Shown here: piece after piece, positions 23,690 to 33,750 of the stretch | How the letters are laid out: each line of letters starts with the position of its first letter | Numbering within the stretch: the first letter of the stretch is position 1 | DNA from: Nemertoderma westbladi | Taxonomy: Eukaryota; Xenacoelomorpha; Nemertodermatida; Nemertodermatidae | DNA: 64,000 bases | Reading direction: 5' to 3' | NCBI GenBank assembly: GCA_032718475.1 | Contig: JAUCBJ010008016.1 | Location: 1-64,000, forward strand | Program-made: the position numbers and the translations under genes | Notes under the pieces: generated by a model | Told to the model about the DNA's origin: nothing | The model's input: the letters and a program-made list of their open reading frames with translations, nothing else | Databases searched by the model: none

Positions 23690-24959
23690 AATATTCCCAA
23701 ATTGGAACACTTTAATAAAATAACAATGGATGAGGCAGAAAAGCTAATAAAGAACTCAAAATCTAAATCTAGTACCATGGATCCGATTTCCACGCAATTA
23801 GTAAAACATTCAATAAAATTGTTGCTACCAGTGATTATGTTAATTATTAATTTATCAATTACAACTGCTACTGTGCCGACTCTATTCAAGGAAGCTGTGT
23901 TAACACCAGTCATAAAGAAAGCACGATTAAACCCTGAGATACTTAGGAACTTTAGGCCGGTGTCTAATCTGATATATTTAGCAAAGTTAACAGAAAGGGT
24001 GATTGCAAACCAGCTGATGACTCATATGAACATAAATAAATTGTATGAACCTTTACAGAGCGCGTACAGACCCTTACACGGAACGGAGACCGCGTTGCTT
24101 AAGGTAAGCGACGACATATTACGCAAAATCGATTCGGGATCGGGAGTACTTCTCGTCTTATTAGACCTTAGTGCTGCCTTCGACACGGTCGACCACGTTA
24201 AACTGTTGGACACTCTAGATCGAGAAATCGGGGTTGAGGGAATCGCCCTGGACTGGTTCAGATCGTACTTGTCGAATAGGTCACAACAGGTTCGCATTAA
24301 TGCAAAATATTCGAACCGGTTGGATTTGCTGTACGGGCTGCCACAAGGATCGGTACTTGGGCCTATATTATTTTCGATATACACTCGTTCGCTTTCAAAT
24401 GTTATTCGCAACCACGGCCTCTCGTATCATTTGTACGCGGACGATACACAGCTATACATTAGTTTTAAACCTATTAATTCGTCCGTCGCTGTTGAGGTGA
24501 CTGAACGTTGCGTGGCCGATGTAAAGAAGTGGATGGAAGATAATTTATTGAAAATGAACTCAGATAAAACGGAGATTATCCTTCTGCAGTCCCGTTTCGG
24601 TAAACAACTAACGCCCCCTAACATACAAATAGGGGATGACCTGATCAGCTGCAGCGACAAGGCACGTAATATAGGTTTCATCGTGGATTCAAATCTGACA
24701 TACAGCAATCAAATAAGTACAACGGTCCGAGATGCATTTCTTCATCTTCGAAGTTTGGCTAAAATTAAACGGTACCTCAGCAGACATGACCTTGAAATCT
24801 TAATTCACGCCTTTGTCACAAACAAACTCGACAGCAACAACTCATTATATTATGGATTACCCTCGAAGTCAATCAAAAAATTACAATATGTACAGAATTC
24901 CGCAGCGCGACTGCTAGAGGGCGTTAAGAAACAAGAGCACGTCACTCCAGTCCTTAAAC
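23690..24959 (+). pseudogene. LINE reverse transcriptase domain, cut by LTR-element insertion
   Basis: Open frame with RT signatures in order: 'NFRPVSNL', 'LLDLSAAFDTVDH' (24178-24197), 'GLPQGSVLGP' (near 24338) and the catalytic YADD (24434-24445), then the thumb region ('KWMEDNLLKMNSDKTE') up to 'HVTPVLK'. There the protein breaks at the LTR (24960). The missing part resumes at 42875 as 'HWLPVNLRIKFKIALL'. Upstream the frame is joined to the minisatellite in a register different from the endonuclease. Inactive as it stands because of the insertion. Confidence 0.9.
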
Positions 24960-26568
24960 TGTTCGCGGTATTTCAACTTTCCATAACGCGAGTTGAATAT
25001 TTTTGTATTTATTTAAAATTGATTATTCCGATATTACTACTGGGTGCGGGACCATGGGTTTTGGGCACATTTAATAAACTGGGGGCGATTTATGGGCGAA
25101 CTTTGGGGCAACTTACAGGGTACGGGAATAATTTCATAGTTATAAGGGCCAGGGGGGATGGAAAATGCAAGCAGTATTCAGGTTAGCCTGAGTACTATTA
25201 GGCCCTGGCCAACTTCCTGCTGCCTGTAGGGGTGGATTTGGTAATGCGCCAGGCCTAAAGGACAAGGACAGCCCTTAGCGGTCCCTGGCCAACAGCAGCC
25301 ATTACGAGACTGAAAAGAACTCGGACCGCTGACTGCTTGTGTCAGGGATTTGCGACGGGCACCGACGGCCCCTTAGTAGCCAAGCCGTTCTGGTTCTCGA
25401 TGATCGAACCCCGGGGTTCGTGAGGGGTGGAGCGGACACGCGAACGGGTGGCCAACTTAAGACTGCCCCCTGACCTAAGCCGTACTGGTTCTCGATGACC
25501 GATCCCTTCGGGGTTCGCGAGGGGTGGGACGGACATGCGAAAGGGCTGGCCACAGGACGGGTTTGACGAGAACTGCCCTTAGCGGTCTCTGGTCAATGGC
25601 AGCTACTACGAGACTGAAAAGAACTCGGAACGCTGACTGCTTGTACTGGGATTTGCGACGGGACCCGACGACAGACCCCTTAGCCAAGCCGTACTGGTTC
25701 TTGATGATCGTTCCCTTCGGGGTTCGTGAGGGGTGGAACGGACACGCGACGGGGTCGAAAGACAAAGGACTAGACTCGACTAGACTCTACTGGCCTACCG
25801 ACTGTTCGGAGCAGTTTCTTGGCTGCCGAAGCGACTACGAGCCTGAAACGGACTCGGAAAGCCTAGGTGGTTGGGTTTCTGTGATGAACCGACGGACCCC
25901 TAGCCAAGCCGTTCTGGTTCTCGATGATCGAACCCTTCGGGGTTCGTGAGGGGTGGAACGGACACGCGAACGGGTCCACCGACACGACAGACTCCTAGCC
26001 AAGCCGTACTGGTTCTCGATGACCGAACCCTTCGGGGTTCGAGAGGGGTGGTACGGATACGCGACAGAGTCTACCGACTGGACCGACCCTTAGCCAAGCC
26101 GTGCTGGTTCTCGATGATCGTTCCCTTCGGGGTTCGTGAGGGGTGGAACGGACACGCGACAGGGTCGACCGACACCGACACTACGGCACTAAGACTGGGA
26201 CCGAGGGAAAATCTGGGGAACATTAGGTAGGCTAAAATTCTGAGCGAACAGTGGGTTATTAAATAATCTACCGTAGGGATTTATATTATCGTGTATAATT
26301 ATTGTGAATATTTGGTGTATATTGATTTGGGGAAGCCCAAAATTATTCTTAATCAGGTTTCAATGATGTTGAACAGGTTTCAACTATAGGAAGTTACATT
26401 AAAGAGTATATCCAACTAATGCAGCTTTTTATCAACCGCAAACTTGCATCTTAGAAAATATTCCCTCCCCACAATCAATATCCAGTGACTGGCCGGGGCT
26501 CGGTGGTCTGTTAAGTCACGTCTCCAGCATCGGCGTTTTTCCCCCCTGGTGTTGGGATAACGGCAACA
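24960..26568 (+). repeat. 5' LTR of element 2 (1609 bp)
   Basis: TG...CA ends, preceded by taaac. It contains six hairpin repeats (25378-26168), a duplicated block of about 110 bp (25271-25380 and 25577-25690), and three copies of the 23-bp motif also found in gag and the accessory ORF. ORFs of 83-141 codons here are repeat shadows. The 3' portion (26220-26568) is AT-rich and may hold R/U5, but I cannot place a TATA box or poly(A) site with confidence. Confidence 0.93.
25378..26168 (+). repeat. Six ~75-bp LTR repeats built on (mostly UUCG-capped) hairpins
   Basis: Units start near 25378, 25476, 25681, 25902, 25998 and 26093. Shared core: 'agccaagccgtactggttct', then a hairpin, then 'gtgaggggtggaacggacac'. 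In the fourth and fifth units the hairpin is GAACCC-TTCG-GGGTTC; others vary in the stem but keep C(UUCG)G. The first unit instead has the perfect 16-bp palindrome at 25405-25420 with no loop. If transcribed, these are exceptionally stable RNA stem-loops. Repeated in the other two LTRs. Confidence 0.85.
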
Positions 26569-26588
26569 AAATTAAGAATAATTATATG

Positions 26589-26694
26589 GTTAATTTTGAC
26601 GGGGTGTCAAAATTAAGAATAATTAATGCGGTTAATTTTGACAGGGTGTCAAAATTAAGGATAATTACGGTCAACTTCAACTGGTGGAAGTTGA
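26589..26694 (+). promoter_or_regulatory. Tandem stem-loops just inside the 5' LTR
   Basis: Two perfect 11-bp inverted repeats, TTAATTTTGAC/GTCAAAATTAA with 5-nt loops (26590-26616 and 26632-26658), lie in a repeat of about 42 bp. A third stem follows, TCAACTTC/GAAGTTGA, at 26671-26694. They occupy the place of the primer-binding site and packaging signal; no tRNA-complementary PBS was recognised. Role (priming, dimerisation or packaging) is inference. Confidence 0.6.
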
Positions 26695-26860
26695 GAATCC
26701 TTCAATACTCTTCAAAAACTCTCTACGTGCTTGCCAGCACCCACTACGAGGAAACTCTGGTATTTGAGTTGAGACAAAGTCGTGGTTTAATTAATCAGCA
26801 AACTCGATCTAACCAACTCGTAGTCGGCAGATCACATATTTGGAGAGTTGTTAACAGGGA

Positions 26861-27052
26861 ATGGAAGTATCGATCACACCCATTGATATAATTCAAGTTG
26901 AGCCAGGAATCTGGCACGTCGAAGTTGAGGTACAAGGAACGAACGTTGGACGATTCAGGATTACTGTTCGGGTGGTCCAAGCTGAGTACAATACCTACGA
27001 GGAACTGTTTTACGACATCGCGTATCTAGCCATCGACGAGGCGTTACAATGA
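26861..27052 (+). CDS. 63-aa ORF overlapping the gag start (ATGA)
   Basis: Small acidic beta-rich protein of no recognised family (pattern 'GIWHVEVEVQGTNVGRFRITV'). Its stop TGA (27050-27052) overlaps the ATG of the next ORF (27049-27051) as ATGA, the arrangement used for termination-reinitiation in some retrotransposons and viruses. It is the first substantial ATG ORF after the leader stem-loops. It could be a genuine short protein or a translational regulator of gag. Nothing similar was seen upstream of gag in the other two BEL copies. Confidence 0.5.
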   Translation: MEVSITPIDIIQVEPGIWHVEVEVQGTNVGRFRITVRVVQAEYNTYEELFYDIAYLAIDEALQ

Positions 27053-27558
27053 CAACAAATAACGTATCCGATACCGACGAGATGGATCACCACACAGACT
27101 CGGAAGCCGACGAGGTACCAAACGTCAAGAACATGACCCGTCGGTTAGGGGCTCTTAAAGGCGGAGTAACCCGAGCTTACCAACGGATGGAGAAACAACT
27201 CAAGGGAGTCAAAACCCCCCTCAATGAGGTACAAACTCAGCTTCAAAGTATCCGAAATATCCTACAGCGGTACGAAAGGATGATACAGGCGTACCAAGAG
27301 CTCGTCCCCCCCACCGATCAAGAAAACTACCCCAAGTTGGAAGAACACGTTGTACATCTAGATGGGTTCCGCAAACAACACCGGAGGACCCTCAGCCTTG
27401 TGAGAGGCTATGAGGAACAGTATTACAAGAGGGCTGACGCGGAATCAGTACGATCCTCCAGCATTAGGACAGCAGTACATCGAAAGAGAACGGGGTCCGC
27501 TAGAAATCAGCACTCCAGCGCTAGGAGCGAGATATCCGGCTCAGCGCGCAGTTCTTAA
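27049..27558 (+). CDS. Gag N-terminal segment (169 aa), separated from gag-pol by one TAA
   Basis: Acidic start, then a helical segment ('RRLGALKGGVTRAYQRMEKQL', 'LQSIRNILQRYERMIQAYQEL') of the sort found at the N-terminus of Pao-type Gag proteins, then an Arg/Ser-rich tail. It ends at TAA 27556-27558. The same frame is open from 27559 straight into the polyprotein, so this is the natural N-terminus of Gag-Pol with a single stop at codon 170. Either a recent nonsense mutation or a recoding/readthrough site making short Gag plus Gag-Pol; the sequence cannot decide. Confidence 0.75.
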   Translation: MTTNNVSDTDEMDHHTDSEADEVPNVKNMTRRLGALKGGVTRAYQRMEKQLKGVKTPLNEVQTQLQSIRNILQRYERMIQAYQELVPPTDQENYPKLEEHVVHLDGFRKQHRRTLSLVRGYEEQYYKRADAESVRSSSIRTAVHRKRTGSARNQHSSARSEISGSARSS

Positions 27559-27618
27559 GAGGCGCCGCCACTCCGAGACCAACTGCGAGAACGGAAGGCA
27601 TTAGCCCTCAAAGCTCGG

Positions 27619-30600
27619 ATGGAAGATGAGTATATTCAACTGCAAGCCGAGCAGGATGTATTAGCCGCCGAAACACAAAGGCGAGAGGCCGAACAAGCGG
27701 CCGAACGGCAGGCCGAACAACGCAAACAGGAGGCCGAACAACATAGACAAGAGGCCGAACGACAGGCCGAACTACGTGAACAGGAGGCCGAACAACGTAA
27801 ACGAGAGGCCGAACAACGTAAACGAGAGGACGAACGGCAGGCCGAACAACGCAAACAGGAGGCCGAACAACGCGGACGAGAGGCCGAACGAGAGATCGAA
27901 CAACGTAAATGGGAAGCGGAAATGCGTAAACAACACGCCGAGGCCCAAGCAATTCTCATCCACAAAAAGAATGCGGATATTGCAAAACTCGCAGAATACG
28001 AAGCCGCACTTATCGAACGAGATATTCAACTCTACGAGGACTGGGAAAGGGATATAGATCAGGAATATGAACCAATTCCGGTACCGGAGTTAGAAAAGTC
28101 ATTTACACCAACAGCGGCGAAACCTCCGAAACCCGAGATCCCGCCTACCAAACAGTCTACGCTATCGGCACAAGCCCCGGTGTTCCATCCCCCACCGGCT
28201 ACGCTAAAGAATGAGGAACCTTATTTCCCATCCAACACCACGACAGCGAGTGTACCCAAGTACGAGCCTGAAAAGGACTCGGAACGGGACGCCACTCCCC
28301 GATCGAACAACCCATTTACATCAACACCACAAACTCGTAGCCGCGTCATTATTAAAACCCCACCTATTATTGATCCATCAAGTATGGGAGTGAGTGCCAA
28401 TAACTATAACCCTCTGAGTCACTCTAGTTCAGACGACGTCAGCATCATCCGGGCGTTGGAGAACCGCCTTGCCATGCCTAAGATGGAGATCCGCACCTTC
28501 GAAGGAGATCCCGTCGATTACCTCAGATTCAAAAAACGGTTCTTTGCGCAGATTGGATCAACGGACATAGCCGAAGCACAGAAATTGGTATATTTATCGC
28601 AATACTTGGGTGACAAACCACGCAGAATTGTTGCATGTTTTGAAGGAGGTTCTCAGGAGGCATACTATGACGCATGGAAAACTCTAGACAAAAGATACGG
28701 AAATACCGGAACTATAATTAATAAAACTCTAGAGAGACTGATAAAGGACGCGGGATCACTAGGGGACCCACAGAACATACAGGAATTCTCCGACTCTATG
28801 AAAGATGCCTATTATACTCTGAAACCCTTAAATAAGGAGGACCAGGTGAACAACATTCTAAACCTCCGACAGATCGCACGGAAATTCCCCGGATGGCTAC
28901 AAAGTAAGTGGGCTTATAAATGTGTAGATCTCCGGCGCAGACATCCAGATCGAGATCCTAGCTTCCTCGAAATGTCGGCATTCCTGGACGATATCTCCGA
29001 AGCCATGAATGACTCGATGTTTTCAAAACAAAGTCTCGCAAAGTTGGACGGAATAGAGAGCAACTCCAGGAGTAAGATAATCCCTCCGAAACCGAGATTC
29101 CGCCCCCCACCGGTAAGTACGATGGCCATTACCATGGCCGAGGATTCCGACGACGAAGACTACGAGGAACCGACATCCGCTGAGGAATGGGCATGTTATC
29201 TCGCGAGTTGGGCACCCGAAAGGGAAGGCATCACAAATTCCCTGCTCTGTCTCTTCTGTGGGGAGAAACACAAAGTGGAATTCTGCAGAAAGTTTCAGTT
29301 TGCCGAACTCGTCCCACGCTTCAAGGCGATAATGAAACACCGAGGATGCTTCCGGTGTCTTGGAACAGGTCACTATGTTCGGGAGTGCGACCAAAGATCA
29401 TGCTGTGCTGTCTGTAACGACCAACGCCATCACACGCTCCTCCACATCCCCGCGAACTTCGATTTCACTACCCTCCCCTTTCGGATCGAAGCCAGGCGAA
29501 GAGGAGAAACAAACCACGTCTTCAAAGGAACCCGTACAACCCAACGGAGAGAAACCAACCCGTTTAAAATCTACACCGATACACCACAAGTAACCAATAT
29601 TTCGGCCACGATTAATCTTATAAATCGCCGCTACATGGTCTTCGCAAAGGTAATCCCAGTAAGGATCCAAGGAGTCGGCAAATCTTTGACGACACTCGCG
29701 TTCCTCGATAACGGGTCCGACGGAACCATCATCGACCGGGATTTCCTCGAGCAACTCGGCCTAGAATATGAACCTTGTAAACGGCCCATACAAACCATCA
29801 CCGATAACAAAGAAGTAGAGTCCGGGGAGGTGCAACTCCAGATGGAAGGAGTGATGAAGGGCTACGAAACGGCTAGGTTAACCATCAAGAACGCCTTGGT
29901 ACACACAGACCTTCGGGTGCGGTTCCGACAATCAGCCGAGTACGCCCCCCTCATACAATTGGACCGAGACGATGTAGACCTGAGGTGTCCGCAGTTGGAC
30001 GTGAACCGTATCACCCTACTGATCGGACTTGACACACCGGAACTACACATCCCCACCGGAGATATCGCTCGATCTATAAACCAGGATGATGGATTTTATG
30101 CGGAACGAACAATAATGGGACGGACCCTCTGCGGCATTAAGGAGGAAACTACAGACACCTATACCTACCTTCCTAAATGTCAGATTAAAGAAAATGTAAC
30201 CTCTGTGGGTTATTGCTCAGCTTCGGATCTTGACGAGGATTTGTTTCTGGAAACCGAGAAAACCCAACGAGAGATGACGAAATATTTTAATTTGGAGACC
30301 CAGGAGTTCGCGGAAAAGGACGAAAACCCATCCGAAGAGGACCAATATTGTATGGACGTTCTCGACCAGGCCACGTTTAAAGACGGACATTGGTGTTCAC
30401 CTATGTTGTGGAAGGACCCAAACAAACCAATGGCAAACAACGCCAGCATGGCACTTAGGCGACTTAAAGGGATTTTACGCCGGCTGAATGACCAACCCGA
30501 GATAAAGGAGAAGTATAATACCGTAATCCAAGGATATCTCGATGATGGATTAGCAGAAATGGTACCACGGAACGAACTGCAAGGCGGTAAAAGAACATAT

Positions 30601-33600
30601 TATCTCCCGACCCACTATGTAGTAGAAGCCCGCAAAGGTGGGAAATTCCGAGTGGTAAATGATGCTGCCGCTATGTACCAGGGCGAATCCCTAAACAGTC
30701 AACTTTATACGGGACCCAACATATATAGCACACTCATCGGCGTATTGATCAGGTTCAGGGAAAACCGGGTAGCATTCACCTCTGACATCAAGGCCATGTT
30801 TCATCAAGTTCGTACATTACCAAGAGACTCGGACTGTCTACGTATCCTATGGACGGATAAAACGCTTACTCAACAGGAGATTAGCCAACTCACGATAAAG
30901 GACGTAGACGTAATGCGTATGGTCGTCAGGATCTTCGGCGCTAAGGACTCGCCGGTAGCATGCAGTGACATGCTAAAGAGGACGGCAACTATGTGCGAAA
31001 ACGAGTTCCCTCCTACCGTCATAGAAACCATTCGACGATGCTTCTACGTGGACGACGGATGCGCCGGCGCGGATAATGTAGATGAGGCGTATCGGCTAGC
31101 AATGGGGATGGTAGAATGTCTAAAGAAAGGAGGGTTTCCACTCGTGAAGTTCAGATCCCACGACAAAACACTTATGGAAAAGTTTCCGGAGGACATCCGG
31201 CTGGAAAATAACAAGATGTATTCGGAGGAGGTGGAACATCGTGTACTCGGGATTGAATGGGACATAGAATCAGATGAATTCATCTTCAAATATAAACCCC
31301 TACCCAAGCCTATGACAAAAAGGGGATGTTTGTCGATAAAAAGTGCAATCTTCGACCCACTAAATTTCATATCTCCAGTAACCTTGGCCAGAATGAACCT
31401 GATTAAGGAAATGTGGATAGAAGGACTGGGATGGGACGAAGAGCTTCCCCCACACCTTAGCGTCAAATGGAGAAAATGGACGGAGCAGCTCGAACACCTA
31501 CATCTTATGCGGATACCTAGACCGTTTTTCCTCGATAAACTGCCCACCGATATCTTCCAGCTCCACACCTTTTCGGATGCTTCGAATACAGGAATCGGCG
31601 TAGTAACCTTCTTACGGAGACTAAGTAACGATGGAAACGGCGATACAAGCTTCTTATTCTCCAAAGCAAAGACAGTATCCGGGGAATTCGTAGCAACGAT
31701 TCCGAGGCTCGAGCTACAAGCTGCAGTTTGGGCAGTAAGACAGAATCGCATGGCCATGCGGAACCTACGGATCCCCATAGAATCTCAACACTTCTGGGTA
31801 GATTCAAGTATAGTTCTCTATTATCTCCACTCTCCATCACGGCGTCACACCACATTTGTTGCAAACCGAGCCACAGAGATTAAACAGTGTACCGGCCGAG
31901 AACAGTGGCATCACGTGAACGGGAAGGAAAACCCAGCGGACTTATCAAGCCGAGGCGCCACCCCAAAACAACTCGGTAAAAGTAAACTCTGGCTTACAGG
32001 CCCGGAATTCCTACGGCAGCCACAGTTAACATGGAGTACCCGATTCGACCCCGAACTCGACAGCGGAAAATACTCCGAGGACGATAAAGAGATCCGTAAA
32101 ATCCATCGAAGCAACGCGGTGGAAATTTATAGTTGCCTGACTGAGCCTGCAAAGGACTCGGGCAGGCACTATAACGTCGCGACGATTACTCAACTAGCGG
32201 CGTCCTTACATCGGTTGATCGAGCGAACTTCATCCATGAGACGGCTCGTCCACCACGTTGTAACCCTTCGCAACTTCCTACGGTGGAAAAACAACAAACC
32301 GATAGTTCAACGGAATATACAAGAACTTATTATCGCGGAGAAGTGTATTGTTAGATATGTCCAGAAAGAAAGTTTCCCCGATGAATGGGAACAACTTAGT
32401 GCGGGCAAAACGTTGAAACCGGACAGCCCAGTCTACCAACTGAGACCAATGATGGGAAAGGACGGACTGATCCGACTAAATACCCGGATGGCAAACGCCC
32501 CGGTCGAATATGAGGTCAAATACCCGGCGCTTCTGCCCGGAACGTCGACACTAGCTAAGCTATTAATTCTACAATGTCACGAGGACAACCACCACGCAGG
32601 ACAGAATTGGATTATAGCTAATATAAGACAAAGATATTGGATCACCCACATCCAGCCACTGATTCGGAAAGTGTTGAAACGTTGCTTCACCTGCAGACGT
32701 TACCTAGCGCCACCAATCACACAAAAGATGGCCGACTTACCAGCCACCCATCTACAAGCGGATTCCCCGCCATTCTACGTCACCGGAGTGGACTGTTTCG
32801 GACCGTTCACGGTTATTGAACGACGATCCAACATCAAATGCTGGGGAGCCATCTTCACCTGCCTAAGATCTAGGGCAATTTACCTAGATATCGTGGTAAA
32901 TCTGACACAACACGCATTCATCAACGCCCTGCGTCGGTTCGTGGCGAACAACGGGACATGCCGCCACATGTATTCCGATAATGGTACAAACTTTGTGGGA
33001 GGAGAAAGAGAACTTAGAGAGGCGATCGAGGGATGGTTTACCGATAACACCGCATCCCAAGTCTGGAAGGAACACCAGATACAGTGGCACTTCCAGACCC
33101 CCTTAGCACCCCATACGAGCGGGGTATGGGAGAAACTGATCGACCTAGTGAAACGATCCATGCGCGTCGCTCTAGGCGATACCCGGGTAACCCATGACAC
33201 CCTCCGCACAACATTCTGCGAGATCACGGCTACCCTGAACAACCGACCCATTGTTCCTATCCGCGACGACCCCACAGACCTGGAACCCCTCACTCCTAAC
33301 CACTTACTGGGGAGACCCAAAACCCACCTCCTCCCGGAAACCATGTTCCCGGATCCCAACGAGATCGCGAAACATACAAACTGGAAAAAGGCCCAAGCAT
33401 TGGCAGCGCATTGGTGGAGAATTTGGGCCCAGGAGTACCTCATAACCCTCCGGACCAGGAGGAAATGGAACAACACCTACCGGAACGTCGCAGTTGGCGA
33501 CATGGTACTAGTTAAAGAAGATCTCAAAGACCGCGTTCACTGGCCTGTGGCGCGGGTCGTGACCATACACCCAAGCAAAGACGGACTTGCGAGGACTGTG

Positions 33601-33750
33601 ACGATACGAACGAAAGCGGGCCACTACCAACGCCCCATCCAGAAGCTGTGCCTTCTTGAAGGCAATGACAGTGGTGATTCTACGAGAGGTGATAAGTTCC
33701 CTACTCAAGATCCTGCTGCGGACATTGGTGACAATTATAAATGCGTTTAA
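27619..33750 (+). CDS. BEL/Pao Gag-Pol polyprotein (2043 aa): Gag, protease, RT, RNase H, integrase
   Basis: Gag, particle formation: a Glu/Arg/Gln coiled coil (1-120), a DUF1759 region (275-470) and Cys/His clusters at 544-556, 577-590 (CFRC-x4-H-x4-C) and 595-609. Protease: 'FLDNGSDG' (695-702), with Asn where D[ST]G is usual; Pao proteases vary here. RT: D1056 ('SDIKAMFHQV') and Y1143-V-D-D1146. RNase H: D1320, E1365, D1395, D1441. Integrase: HHCC zinc domain (H1654, H1658 or H1659, C1689, C1692), then D1725, D1787, E1838, and the C-terminal signature 'LCLLEG' (2011-2016). All catalytic residues are present with no internal stop. The first ATG after the TAA is 27619, but the frame is open from 27559. 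Translation of this part therefore needs readthrough or internal initiation. Confidence 0.95.
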   Translation: MEDEYIQLQAEQDVLAAETQRREAEQAAERQAEQRKQEAEQHRQEAERQAELREQEAEQRKREAEQRKREDERQAEQRKQEAEQRGREAEREIEQRKWEAEMRKQHAEAQAILIHKKNADIAKLAEYEAALIERDIQLYEDWERDIDQEYEPIPVPELEKSFTPTAAKPPKPEIPPTKQSTLSAQAPVFHPPPATLKNEEPYFPSNTTTASVPKYEPEKDSERDATPRSNNPFTSTPQTRSRVIIKTPPIIDPSSMGVSANNYNPLSHSSSDDVSIIRALENRLAMPKMEIRTFEGDPVDYLRFKKRFFAQIGSTDIAEAQKLVYLSQYLGDKPRRIVACFEGGSQEAYYDAWKTLDKRYGNTGTIINKTLERLIKDAGSLGDPQNIQEFSDSMKDAYYTLKPLNKEDQVNNILNLRQIARKFPGWLQSKWAYKCVDLRRRHPDRDPSFLEMSAFLDDISEAMNDSMFSKQSLAKLDGIESNSRSKIIPPKPRFRPPPVSTMAITMAEDSDDEDYEEPTSAEEWACYLASWAPEREGITNSLLCLFCGEKHKVEFCRKFQFAELVPRFKAIMKHRGCFRCLGTGHYVRECDQRSCCAVCNDQRHHTLLHIPANFDFTTLPFRIEARRRGETNHVFKGTRTTQRRETNPFKIYTDTPQVTNISATINLINRRYMVFAKVIPVRIQGVGKSLTTLAFLDNGSDGTIIDRDFLEQLGLEYEPCKRPIQTITDNKEVESGEVQLQMEGVMKGYETARLTIKNALVHTDLRVRFRQSAEYAPLIQLDRDDVDLRCPQLDVNRITLLIGLDTPELHIPTGDIARSINQDDGFYAERTIMGRTLCGIKEETTDTYTYLPKCQIKENVTSVGYCSASDLDEDLFLETEKTQREMTKYFNLETQEFAEKDENPSEEDQYCMDVLDQATFKDGHWCSPMLWKDPNKPMANNASMALRRLKGILRRLNDQPEIKEKYNTVIQGYLDDGLAEMVPRNELQGGKRTYYLPTHYVVEARKGGKFRVVNDAAAMYQGESLNSQLYTGPNIYSTLIGVLIRFRENRVAFTSDIKAMFHQVRTLPRDSDCLRILWTDKTLTQQEISQLTIKDVDVMRMVVRIFGAKDSPVACSDMLKRTATMCENEFPPTVIETIRRCFYVDDGCAGADNVDEAYRLAMGMVECLKKGGFPLVKFRSHDKTLMEKFPEDIRLENNKMYSEEVEHRVLGIEWDIESDEFIFKYKPLPKPMTKRGCLSIKSAIFDPLNFISPVTLARMNLIKEMWIEGLGWDEELPPHLSVKWRKWTEQLEHLHLMRIPRPFFLDKLPTDIFQLHTFSDASNTGIGVVTFLRRLSNDGNGDTSFLFSKAKTVSGEFVATIPRLELQAAVWAVRQNRMAMRNLRIPIESQHFWVDSSIVLYYLHSPSRRHTTFVANRATEIKQCTGREQWHHVNGKENPADLSSRGATPKQLGKSKLWLTGPEFLRQPQLTWSTRFDPELDSGKYSEDDKEIRKIHRSNAVEIYSCLTEPAKDSGRHYNVATITQLAASLHRLIERTSSMRRLVHHVVTLRNFLRWKNNKPIVQRNIQELIIAEKCIVRYVQKESFPDEWEQLSAGKTLKPDSPVYQLRPMMGKDGLIRLNTRMANAPVEYEVKYPALLPGTSTLAKLLILQCHEDNHHAGQNWIIANIRQRYWITHIQPLIRKVLKRCFTCRRYLAPPITQKMADLPATHLQADSPPFYVTGVDCFGPFTVIERRSNIKCWGAIFTCLRSRAIYLDIVVNLTQHAFINALRRFVANNGTCRHMYSDNGTNFVGGERELREAIEGWFTDNTASQVWKEHQIQWHFQTPLAPHTSGVWEKLIDLVKRSMRVALGDTRVTHDTLRTTFCEITATLNNRPIVPIRDDPTDLEPLTPNHLLGRPKTHLLPETMFPDPNEIAKHTNWKKAQALAAHWWRIWAQEYLITLRTRRKWNNTYRNVAVGDMVLVKEDLKDRVHWPVARVVTIHPSKDGLARTVTIRTKAGHYQRPIQKLCLLEGNDSGDSTRGDKFPTQDPAADIGDNYKCV

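Noticed and set aside
25302-26230. ORFs of 83-141 codons in the LTRs (also near 38100-39027 and 41602-42530)
   Set aside because: They follow the LTR hairpin repeats, lie in several frames on both strands, and match no protein pattern.
31044-33708. Minus-strand ORFs of 60-244 codons inside gag-pol
   Set aside because: Shadows of a strongly supported coding region on the plus strand.
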